From positions 1 through 64,000 of the forward strand of contig JADHYV010000055.1 of NCBI GenBank assembly GCA_027604705.1: 64,000 nt of DNA, given 5' to 3'. Under the pieces are notes generated by a model. That model ran no database searches. It worked only from the letters and a program-made list of their open reading frames with translations, and was not told where the DNA came from. Positions 41,830 to 51,060 of this stretch are shown here, piece after piece; position 1 is the stretch's first letter; every line of letters begins with the position of its first letter. Source of the DNA: Allomyces arbusculus. Its lineage: Eukaryota > Blastocladiomycota > Blastocladiomycetes > Blastocladiales > Blastocladiaceae. A program made the translations under genes and the position numbers.

Positions 41830-42730
41830 GACCACCTGGTTGACGTCAATTACGGGCGTCGCAAACCAGGCCGCGCAATATTCAAAGTAGTAGAGAGAAT
41901 TGCGGTTAAACGGGTCGGACGCAATCTGCGCGCCTCGCTTGAGCCCTTCAAATTTGTCATCCGACGTTCAGGCGCCCTGCGCGACCTCACCCCCTTTGGC
42001 GGCCACCAACGGCGCAACGTACGCGGGCTTGTCGGCGCACATGGCCGTCGAAGCGGCCACGAGCTTGGCAACGCGCGGTACGTCGCGACAAACCCCGTCT
42101 GCCGTGCCTGCGACGTCCGTGCGTAATGCGGCGCGAAATTCTCCATTTGCTTGGCGACCGAACGATGTCGGTCCGCACGACCGTGACCGACGGCATAAAA
42201 GTCGCCCGGGACGAAATGTACCGCTGCATGAAGTCGCACTTGCGCGAATACGAGCCGTACCAAGTTTCAGGCATTGTGATCCCCTGCAGGACCATGATCC
42301 CGGGGCGCGGGTGCAGCATGCATCGGCACACGTTGAGGTAGGTCGTCAGGTACTCTATGCTGAGTCGATCAATCAAGATCAGCGCGTCGAAATGGCCGTC
42401 GTCAAATCGCTCCGGCAGCCGCAGTAGACGCAGAGCAGCACCTCGATCTAGTCAGTGGGAATTGAACCCGCGCTGCTCGGCCGCACGAATCCGAGCTTCG
42501 GCGAGCACCTTTGTTCGACCGAAAGCGTCACAGTCCCGACGTGGCTCCCGCCCGACCGGTGCACGGCCTCGACGGAGGGCGCGCCCCACCCCGTACCAAT
42601 CTCGAGCGGCTTCAAGGTCGGCGTGGGCTTGACCTTGTCGATAATGCATACAGCTTGCGCAACTGCGCGGCATCGAACGTGTCGTTTGGGCACATTGCCA
42701 CATTACCGCAGAAAACTGTCATTCGCGCGC
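41830..42730 (-). pseudogene. Decayed cyclopropane-fatty-acid-synthase-like methyltransferase
   Basis: Minus-strand pieces in several frames match the SAM-dependent CFA synthase/mycolic acid methyltransferase family in order. Near 42640 is KPLEIGTGWGAPSVEAVH, SAM motif I, then GTVTLSVEQ. The frame then changes to TKVLAEARIRAAEQRG. FDALILIDRLSIEYLTTY, IMVLQGITMPETWYGSYS and DFMQRYISSRATFMPSVT follow, then, in other frames, MENFAPHYART and finally FNRNSLYYFEYCAAWF, which corresponds to the usual YYFxYCEAGF end. At least three frame changes and missing segments indicate a pseudogene. Introns cannot explain all of them, because the pieces abut. CFA-type enzymes are bacterial-like and patchy in fungi, so lateral origin of the family is possible. 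Confidence 0.7.
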
Positions 42731-43731
42731 CGAAATGAGCATCAAAATCGCTTGCACAGTGACTAGCAGTTGTTCGCGACGAATGCTGCATGTCTGCTGC
42801 ACGAGTTTGGTGGCTGGTAGTTAATGTTGCTCTCGTTGCTCGCTTTGGTGCCATGATCATCGGTCTTGCCGTGCTATTTTCATCGTGCAGGGTCGCTTGC
42901 AGCAGGCTGATTTCTTCGACAGGTTCGGGTACGACTGGGACGCGCAGAAGTCTTGCATCGTGAGACGACAGCGTTGCGTGGGGACCCCGCAAAAATGTGT
43001 TGTTGCTCAATCAGGACAAAGGGAGATGGTCTGAATCAAATCAGCATGCAATGCAATCGTGCGTTCTCACTATCGTTGTCGCGATTCTGCTCCTGCTCTC
43101 CATGATCGCCGCCACGACGCACGCCCTCCACCGAGTTCACGAAGATGACTGCTAGCAACCGCATCAGACCACCCGCAAAATGATTGCTCGAGGGTGCGCC
43201 GCATCGTCACCGGCCGCGTCAGACGATTTGGTCATGGTCAACTCGCCACCGCGCTCCGCCACCGAATCTAGGCCAACACGCGCTCCCGGCGTTGGTGCAG
43301 GGCTTCAACAAGCGATAAGACCGGCACAGGCGTGATTTGCAAGCGTTGCAGTCGCTAATGTGCGAGTTTTTCGGGTTGCTGCATCGACGAATCGGTGCGC
43401 GTTCTAAGGACTTGAAAAACGCGATGAACGCGGAAAGGTTCGGCACGAAGACTGATTTGATCTCGTCGTCTTCGCTCAGGGCAATGCGCATCGTGTCGGT
43501 GGGCAGGTACAAGTCGACGACGGCCCCCTCGAGCGGCTCGGTCGATTCACCAATACGACGGTGCAAGCGGAGCGTCATTACTGGACTCCCGAGTCGAACA
43601 CGGTCTACGCCGACATGACCATTGATCACGTCGACCAGAACCACGGGTCAAGCACGGGCCACTCGCCGATTTGACTAAGATCAACATCGCTGCCGTGCCG
43701 CTTATCTACTTCTCCTCGCCTGCACTTGACC
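42731..43731. other. Intergenic with a signal-peptide mini-ORF
   Basis: About 1 kb. The N-terminal part of the decayed methyltransferase may extend to about 43010. A minus open frame 43219-43644 (no ATG start) contains AVVDLYLPTDTMRIAL and FVPNLSAFIAFFKSL and is not recognised. The mini-ORF at 43051 is listed separately. Confidence 0.4.
43051..43155 (+). CDS. Mini-ORF with a strong signal peptide, 34 residues
   Basis: ATG at 43051 encodes MQSCVLTIVVAILLLLSMIA, then ATTHA and a short charged end HRVHEDDC before a TAG. The hydrophobic core and the following Ala-Thr-Thr-His-Ala look like a signal peptide with a cleavage site. It may be a tiny secreted peptide or, more likely, the first exon of an unresolved secreted protein (a GTTCAC donor lies within the last codons). 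Too short to be sure. Confidence 0.25.
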   Translation: MQSCVLTIVVAILLLLSMIAATTHALHRVHEDDC

Positions 43732-44316
43732 ATGTCCTTTCACCCGCTCCTGCACTTCCCAAGCACCTCCACGAGCTCACGCATTCCGTCGCCCACCTCC
43801 ACCCGCTTTTGCACTCAGTCGCGCTCCTCCACCTCTTCTAGCACCAGTCGGGCACTCCCCCCCCCCTCCAGCTCGCTCATGCCGCCGGATTATGGGGTAA
43901 GCGCATGCCGACCTCACCCCAACGTCATCCGCCGAGCTGCTAACGCATATTTTCTCGCTGATTTGCCAGGATGATACCCTGAACGTTACGATCGCGGCAT
44001 CCTCGATGGGTCAACATGGTACGCTTGGATCTGACGCTTGTGCTCGACTGTTTGCTGACCGACATGAACTGACGATGCGCGTCTCGCCAGAGCATCCACG
44101 ACCGAGGACGACAGCTCGTGCTACTTTGAGGACTCGGAGATGGTCAGCAACGACTTCTACTCGAGCGTCTGGCACTCGGGCGTTGTGGAGGGGAAAGTCG
44201 GGAGTGGAAATCTTTTTGGGGTGAGTTTGTTTTTACTTTTTCACCGCATTTTGATTGGGACGCGAGGAGGGAATATTATTTTTTGTCGGTCGTTAATTGA
44301 ATCGTGGAGGTGGTGA
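43732..44316 (+). CDS. Possible small orphan gene, three exons
   Basis: Candidate built on splice phase. Exon 1 43732-43896 is Ser/Thr/Pro-rich and starts MSFHPLLHF. Exon 2 43970-44018 follows a GTAAGC...GCCAG intron. Exon 3 begins at 44093 after CCAGAG and reads ASTTEDDSSCYFEDSEMVSN, then SSVWHSGVV. The last part (from 44221, GTGAGT) may be intron, so the true 3' end is uncertain; the listed end is the first in-frame stop. No family is recognised and no homologue is visible in the window. Confidence 0.3.
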
Positions 44317-45016
44317 ATTGAATTCTTCCGCGCTCAGTGAAGAATGGGCGCTCTCCATTGACCAGATCCGACGTCTGTTGATACTGCTACGCTAAAATGA
44401 GCAGCAATGCGCTCAAACGGCAGTGAGGTTACCACGCTCTTGCTCGATTGAGGTGGGGGGTACCTGATCTTACATGGGTTATGCTGGAGTACAGATCTCC
44501 GAGGTGGTCGATTGAGGGGTGTCTGAGGCGCTGTGTCGGGTGCTCAATCGAGCTAAATCGGCGTCGATCGAGCCTCGATCGAGCCTCCATCGAGTGGGCC
44601 AACTTCGTGATGCAACCCACCTTTCCTCATCCCACAAGGGCTACATTTTTAATCTTGGGGCGGAGGAGCAAGCTCGTCGCGTTGCGGAAAGCTAAGTATT
44701 GGCCGGATTATGTCGCTAGGACTGTTCATTCCAAAAGTATTTGTTGATTGTATGCCAAAGGTTGCGCGCCACTACCTACGGCTACATCAAATCGCACCCA
44801 CACAAATGACAGATTGTGACGTGGAAGGAAGGACTTTTGCGCTGTAAGACTGCGGTATCACTGCTCCTGCACACGTACGCACACAAACGTCCAGCTTGAA
44901 GAAGATGAAGAGTCTCTTGAATATGCCGCAAAACATCGATATAGCTTGAGTGGCCGGAAACCATACAGATGATCCAGGCGATGAGAACGTGGTTTGGCCC
45001 TCCCTTTTCAACTCGA
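44317..45016. other. Intergenic, nothing recognised
   Basis: About 700 bases. A local cluster of TCGATCGAG and CTCAATCGAGC words (44500-44595) gives overlapping short palindromes and direct repeats; no coding content recognised. Confidence 0.4.
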
Positions 45017-45075
45017 CTTCCACGTCAAGTTGTGTAGGCCTCACCTTCCACGTCAAGTTGTGTTCTTCCATGTCA
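45017..45075 (+). promoter_or_regulatory. Promoter motif shared by the HSPA12-like genes (B2 copies)
   Basis: CTTCCACGTCAAGTTG is present twice (45017-45032 and 45045-45060), followed by TCTTCCATGTCA (45064-45075), 170-230 bases upstream of the B2 ATG. B1 has one copy of the same pair at the corresponding position. A further CTTCCACGTCA occurs near the start of A2 (about 50424). The sharing is direct observation; bZIP control is inference from the ACGTCA core. Confidence 0.6.
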
Positions 45076-45244
45076 TTGAAGACGAAAGCACGCACTCTCA
45101 GCTTCCTTTTGTATATAGCGGAGGGGTTGCAGCAAGACCTTTCTTTCTCTCTCGAGCCAGTCGTCCTCATTCTCTTTCGCCGCATCTCAATCGACGCGTC
45201 ATTCCTGCTGCTCCAGTCTCCCAACCGGCCGAGCAATCGACACT

Positions 45245-47630
45245 ATGAGCTTCATGAAGCTCTTCAAGAAGGAAAAGGATGGCAAGAAAAAGAAGGACAA
45301 GGATATCCGGTTCTACCAGCCGGGCCTGCCATCGCATCTGCAGCCGCCTGGCCATGGTGGAAATACGCAGCAGTCGTACTATGCACCCATGCCCATGCCA
45401 ATGCCATTGCCGCCGGGCGTCAATCCAAACGAGAGCCGGCATTTGCATGGGGGGCCTATGATTGTCAACGCCGCTTCGCCTGTTATGCCCACCACAGTGC
45501 CAAGGGTCCCACAGACGCTCCCTCATCATCGAATCCTTGCCACGGACGTCCCTGTGCTTAGAGCAGCAGGCCACGATTCTTCGAGTGATTTGCCGCGGGT
45601 GAGGTTTATGGTGGTGAGTTGCGCACTGTTTTGTCGTTCTAACAGGTTCTTGCCAAGCTCACTCACTCATGGCTCCGTATTCTGCTTGGCAGGGAATTGA
45701 TTTTGGCACGACCTTTTCGGGGTTCGCCATCCACCGCGTGCCCAATGAGCAGAATGGCAGCCCCTACATTTCACTCGCGCGTAGCGACTCCAGCACGCAG
45801 ATCATTGGTAACGAAGATTGGGCCGACCGACCGGGCGACGTGCACTCGCACAAAGTGCCAACCATCATTGCTTACCCGCACGGGGAGCGTTCGTCGATCG
45901 ACCATTGCAAATGGGGTTGGTCTGCGATACAGCCCAATGCCACGATGTCGCGGATTGAGCGCATCAAACTGGCCCTCGAATCGACCACCCCTGAGGTGAT
46001 GCGTCCTGTCGTGCCCGATGGCATGGAACCCGTCGACATTATTTCAGACTACCTCGCCTGCTTGCGCCAGGAAATGATGCAGTTTATTGCCAGCCACTTC
46101 CCAGGCGACAACGGCCTGTCCGCTGACGACATGCTGATTTGCATGACTGGTACGCACTCTGCAATATTGTTTTCTGCTCCAGAGCGAGGACAACGCAATG
46201 CTCATGTCGGTCGCGTCCTTGAACAGTGCCTGTTGGGTGGTCGTCCAAGGCGCATCAGACGATTCGGCGTGCAGCGACCAGCGCTGGCCTCATTTCCAGC
46301 GAAAACTCGCGGCACTTGTTGTTTTGCTACGAGCCAGAAGCGGCGGCGCTTGCGTGCATTCACGAGTCCAGCTTCGAGATTAACGACAGCCCCAGTTTGC
46401 TGATTGCTGATTGCGGCGGCGGCACCGTCGATATGTTTCTTGCTCGGCTTGATGCAAGCAACGAGCTCGAGGAGCTCACGCTTGGCACGGGCAACTTTGC
46501 AGGAGCAACTTCTGTCGATGCGCGGTTCAACATGTTCTTGCGCAGCAAAATCGGCATGCGTGCGTTCCACGAGTATAAGCACTCGCTCGTGCGACATTAC
46601 GCCAAGCTGGAACACGAATGGGAATCAAAAAAGCGCATGTTTAACGGAACGCAGGACTGGCTTTTGCAGCTTCCAGCCGCGCTGACCAAGTTCTTCCCGG
46701 CGAACAATGTCGCCGAGCTTGAAAATCTCGAAATTCATATCACCGCCACTGATATGAAGTCCTTTTTCGATCCCGTCGTTGGCGAAATCATCGACTTGAT
46801 TAGCGGCCAGCTGGAGCAAGCACGCAACCTGGATGGCGCGAACAAGATCGAAAAGGTCGACTACCTCTACCTCGTGGGCGGCTTTGGGTCGAATCGGTAC
46901 CTGCAGAATCGCATCAAGGAGAACTTGAGCATCAAAGCGAAGGTCGGCAGCGTTGTCTTGCTGCAGCGGCCTGAGGCTGCCGTTGTGCGTGGCGCAGTCT
47001 GGTTTTGTATCAACAATCAGTTGATCCGGAAGCGTCGCGCGCGCCAGACGATTGGCATTGGTGTGCACCGCGAATTCGATCCAAGCCGTGACTTGAACAC
47101 TGAAATCTCGTTCCGCAATCCGGCCAATCCGAGCCGCGCGTTTGTACCCAAGGCGGTGCTGTGCTTCTTGTCCAAGGGCGACCTTGTTTCGTCTAATGCT
47201 TCCTACAAGAAGACTGGGTTCCTGGTGCCCAGAAACGGACAGCCCTCGATCAACGTGAACGTATTCGTGTCGAACAAGGTGCCCCCTTCCGCCAAGGGCA
47301 TGACCAACGTCCCAAATCAAAGCTGCATTGAAATGGAGGATTGCACGCTTCTTGGCAAGATCACGATCGATCTCCGAGACTTGCCGCCGTCCAACGACCA
47401 AGCCACCTTCACCATCGAGATTCGTCATGGCCGAGTTGAGCTGTCAGTTCGTATCATCGACGAGAACACGCAGCAGGAGTGGACCCAGTTTCTGAACCAT
47501 GGGACCTTCAAGTACGTGAATGAACAGATCTTGTCTCAAAACTCTATCCGCGAAATGCATTTTTATGCTGACCTTTACACCTCGTCTCTTCTACAGGTTG
47601 CAGCCCAGTTTTCCAGGGGCTGCAGCGTAG
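45245..47630 (+). CDS. Gene B2: HSPA12-like Hsp70-superfamily ATPase
   Basis: Paralogue of B1 with the same four-exon plan (45245-45613, 45693-46149, 46227-47511, 47597-47630), 714 residues. The N-terminus is very basic (MSFMKLFKKEKDGKKKKDKD), which could bind acidic lipids or direct nuclear entry. A Pro/Met/His-rich linker comes before DFGTTFSGFAIHRVP (phosphate-1), PVGWSSKAHQTIRRAA, CYEPEAAALAC, ADCGGGTVDMFLARLD (phosphate-2) and LVGGFGSNRYLQ (adenosine site). All ATPase residues are intact. The third intron's acceptor was set by the in-frame join to PVGW, as in B1. The last exon adds only about 11 residues (LQPSFPGAAA, compared with VQSNLPASAA in B1). The ATPase core is strongly conserved with B1, while linkers have diverged. 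It converges on A2 downstream. Confidence 0.9.
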
Positions 47631-48249
47631 ACTGCGTAGATTGGGATCAAGTACTTTGGCCGCATCCAAATTGCATCAATTTGGATCCTGTTCAGAGTTG
47701 CTGGAGCATTTTCAGTTGCTAAGCTTTGCGGATGTTGTCGCCAGAACTCTCCGTTTTTGATCATCAGAAGTACACAGAATTTTTTTCGCTTGTATCTCGC
47801 TGCGCTGACGGTCCGCATCGTTTTGGCCTCATCGCATGTTCATGTCTTTGCGTCCAAGCAAACGATCTGGTATTTCAGATCACCTACGGTAGAGGTCATG
47901 AACACGCTCACCGCGCACCACTTCGTCCTCGAGTCTTCAAACTCAGAGAGAAACTATCAAATCTGCGTCGTGACTAGCTGAATTCTTGGTGCATATTTTG
48001 GCCTGATCGCTGTGAACTGCAATGAACGTGGGCAACATTCTTTACTGAGCAAAACCAACAACAGAATAAGAAAGCCGGCCCACGAGCTTCAGTTTCCATC
48101 AGCGAGCACAACCCTCGTGACTCAATGAAGTCAACGGGCGCTGTGCCCGCGGCGGCAGCCTGGAGACGAGAGGTCACAACCGGATTGACAAACGCACTTC
48201 AAACAATAAACCCATCCTACCCCACGCTACTGTAACTGACCTGTCCGCT
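47631..48249. other. Convergent 3' region between B2 and A2
   Basis: About 620 bases, AT-richer, no gene recognised in either strand. Confidence 0.5.
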
Positions 48250-50469
48250 TCAAACGACGGGCAACGCGTTGCGCGGCCCAGTCGACATTTCCGTCAAAAC
48301 AACAACCGGCGACAGCAGCGACGGCCGCCCATCAAATGTGCGGTGCACAATTCCCGGAAACATGCACACAGCCACCACAAGCTTCTCAAAGTCGGTGGAA
48401 CTGCTGCTATTCACGAGCGTCGCCTCGTCCTTCATGAGCGCGCCATTGAAGTCCACCTTTGGCAGAGCCGTGTACGCAGCCACCGTCATATCGGCGCACC
48501 GCATACGGCGCCAAGTAGCAGCGGCCGTCGTGAAAATGGCGGCCATTTTCGCTCGGCTCGCGCCCCGGTCGCTTGGCTCCTTGCTCCAATCCAACTTGTC
48601 GAGCGCCGCCATTGTCTCTTCAACAAACGAATCAACCGGTGGCAGAGGAATGCGTTCAGCGACACGGTCGTACGCTTGGATCTTGGATTCGACCAATGCG
48701 TCGTTGACGAGGTAGTCGAGCCAGCGCGTGATGAACTGTGCGACAACACTCATGGCCACGGCGCGCGAGTGCGGGCGCGTCATCATCACGCGACCGGAAA
48801 GCGTGGTGGTCGGAAGCCACGCGGTCACGGCCAGCTGCGTCGCACCGAAGACGGCTTGCCATTCGTCGACCATGTTCTGGTTGCTGTCGCCGCTGAGCAG
48901 GTTCGACGTGGTGGGCTCCATTGACGGAATCTCGTCGATGGCGTGGTTGCCGTGCAGCTTGAATTTGGACTCGGGCAAGAAGGCGGTTAAGCGAGTTGGA
49001 TAAGTGCGCGCAATGGTCGAGAAATGGGGTTCGGAGTCAGCCAGTAGGAGGGCGGTCGAAGCGACAGCGGGCCCCGGGTTGGGGCAGTGTAAATGATAAG
49101 CGGGCATGGCCGAGGAGGACGTGGGCATAGGCAAATATGCCAAGACAGAATTGGATGGGCCAGCGTTTCCAGCACACGACGAATACATTGGCGGCGCGGA
49201 ATGGCGGGTCCTACGCACAGACTCGGACGCGGGTTCTAAAGAACGGAGCGAAAAAAACAATTTCAGTGAGTCGAGTCCGTGCTGGAAACAAAGAAACAGA
49301 GAAGGCTGCGCTCTAGTACCACCCGCTGCGTGCATTTCTGCCCTTGTAAGCGAGAGGACTTCGCTGTGACCAGAGTCGGATGGGTTCGTCAATCGATCCG
49401 CGTAACTCTTGCGCTGCTTCTTGTTAAACACGCCAAAAAACGACGGCGTGGATGACCCCGAGTTCGAATCACTGCAGCGGTGGCGATATCGCCACAAACA
49501 CAGCGCGATTCCCAAGCTCAGTATGAACGTAGCAATGATGGCGCCCAAGAGGGCACCAATGGTAACGGTCGCGGCAGTCGTCGTGCTGTGCGAGCAGCGC
49601 GCGAACTTGATGGCCGACGTTGCATCCGTCTCATTCGCATCCGTGACGATCGCAACCGAGCACGCCATTGGTTTCGTCGCGGACTGGTTTTCGTACAAGC
49701 ATCCGTGCAGCATGCCATCCCCAAGGCCAGCCAAAGTTTGGCTGACTGGCTTCATGATGAGCACGCCGTCAGGTTTCCACCAATCAGGTGCCCGGGTACG
49801 TTTATCGGATTCTGGATCGGTCCACTCGGACGAGGCTGCATTGCAGCCGGTGCAACTAGAATTCAGCGAGATGTTGTTGTTCGAACAGGTCCAGCTGGCC
49901 GCGTTGACCCCAGGCGACCTGACATTGGTAAAGATACAGCCGACTAGCACAGCTTTTGGGTAACTTGAGACGATTACATCAGCGGAATAGTCGGTCAGGT
50001 TCAGGCTCGATACGAGCCGTCGAGAACACTTCAAGTTTTCTAAGTCTACATTCTGCGTTGCATTTGGAGCGGGCGTGGTCTCATTACGTGCAGTCACATT
50101 CCCATTAATCTGCGCCACGACCGGGTTGCTTCGCGGCGTATCCGTGTCGTTCTGTTGCGTGGGCGGGTTGTTTGTCGGCTGGGGCGGAGAACCGGGCGGG
50201 GGCGGATTAGTAGTTGGTGCGGACAGTTTCGGGCTCTGTGCGTCGTGACTTGTGTTGCCGCCGTCCGTCATGTTTGGCACTGGCGACTGTGTTGGAAACA
50301 GCGCGCGGCAAGTCGAGGATGAGGATGAACGAGAGAGAGAGAATTGATTACTGGAGCATCGTGCAGCCAGACGGGGCCTTTTGAGGTGTCGTGAATGGCA
50401 GCATCGCTGCGGATCGCTGCCTTCCACGTCACTTTTGAAAATGGCTTCTCCGATGTCCGTTGATGTCAT
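48250..50469 (-). CDS. Gene A2: single-pass membrane protein with an unrecognised intracellular domain shared with A1
   Basis: Two exons, 49320-50469 and 48250-49235, joined in phase across an 84-base in-frame intron; about 711 residues from the first ATG. ATG 50271 (MTDGGNTSHD) is an alternative start that would leave a CTTCCACGTCA element in the promoter. A Pro/Asn/Thr-rich N-terminal region holds many N-glycosylation sites and about ten cysteines (WTCSNNN, SSCTGCNAAS, LHGCLYENQS, KFARCSHS). One span follows, VTIGALLGAIIATFILSLGI, then a basic Arg-His stop-transfer. The intracellular part ends in the domain shared with A1: QNMVDEWQAVFGATQLAVTA, FTTAAATWRRMRCADMTVAA and VVAVCMFPGIVHRTFDGRP. 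No signal peptide was found. It looks like a receptor or sensor; the domain is unknown to me. Confidence 0.75.
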   Translation of the reverse strand: MTSTDIGEAIFKSDVEGSDPQRCCHSRHLKRPRLAARCSSNQFSLSRSSSSSTCRALFPTQSPVPNMTDGGNTSHDAQSPKLSAPTTNPPPPGSPPQPTNNPPTQQNDTDTPRSNPVVAQINGNVTARNETTPAPNATQNVDLENLKCSRRLVSSLNLTDYSADVIVSSYPKAVLVGCIFTNVRSPGVNAASWTCSNNNISLNSSCTGCNAASSEWTDPESDKRTRAPDWWKPDGVLIMKPVSQTLAGLGDGMLHGCLYENQSATKPMACSVAIVTDANETDATSAIKFARCSHSTTTAATVTIGALLGAIIATFILSLGIALCLWRYRHRCSDSNSGSSTPSFFGVFNKKQRKSYADRLTNPSDSGHSEVLSLTRAEMHAAGGTRAQPSLFLCFQHGLDSLKLFFSLRSLEPASESVRRTRHSAPPMYSSCAGNAGPSNSVLAYLPMPTSSSAMPAYHLHCPNPGPAVASTALLLADSEPHFSTIARTYPTRLTAFLPESKFKLHGNHAIDEIPSMEPTTSNLLSGDSNQNMVDEWQAVFGATQLAVTAWLPTTTLSGRVMMTRPHSRAVAMSVVAQFITRWLDYLVNDALVESKIQAYDRVAERIPLPPVDSFVEETMAALDKLDWSKEPSDRGASRAKMAAIFTTAAATWRRMRCADMTVAAYTALPKVDFNGALMKDEATLVNSSSSTDFEKLVVAVCMFPGIVHRTFDGRPSLLSPVVVLTEMSTGPRNALPVV

Positions 50470-51060
50470 CCACGTCCCATTGATTGTTTATAGCGTTGTG
50501 CACCGTGCTCTCTCCAAATTTATTTACATGATCGGCGACCGTGCGGCTCCCTCTTGACAGCTGCAGCAAATGATCAAATACGGTCGACGTGGTGGCCAGA
50601 GGCCTGCTGATGTGTGCGAGCATGTTAAACACTCAGTCAGAAATTGGTTCGGCCAAGTTCATTCAAAGTGGTCCACGTCCGCGTCACCACGATCCGGCAG
50701 AGAAGCGGATGGGAACTCAGCCAATTGGCGCATGACGCAAAACGATTCTGGAAGGACTCTGGACTGTTGGCGGGTTGATTGCTGTGCTCAAACTCAGACT
50801 CCAAAATCATGCTGCATGATCCAGTCTTTTGGCCGATTGCCTAGTCAAGGAAACAATGTGGGAGGCAACAGAACGTATCAGCGGGCAGGACTCAAGTCCG
50901 CATACCGCCCGGAGAAGCCGTTGGTCGACTGGCCTGTGCCGTGATGGCAAGATCTTTCCAATGCTTGCAGCTCCGCGACCAGCAGACTTGCGTTGGAACT
51001 CTGAGAATCTGAGGAGCAGTCGCGCTGCGAAAAAAACACTTCACACAATATCCTCTCATG
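50470..51060. other. Intergenic, no gene recognised
   Basis: About 590 bases between the A2 start and the TTLL9 stop. Should contain the A2 promoter; no TATA box in the proximal part and no coding sequence recognised. Confidence 0.5.

Noticed and set aside
42440-42480. tRNA-like T-arm (GGGTTCAATTCCC on the minus strand)
   Set aside because: No acceptor, D or anticodon stems can be formed around it, and the bases encode AEQRGFNSH of the methyltransferase remnant.
44500-44600. TCGATCGAG word cluster as a CRISPR-like or origin iteron array
   Set aside because: Units are irregular in spacing and sequence, there are no constant-length spacers, and the organism is eukaryotic.
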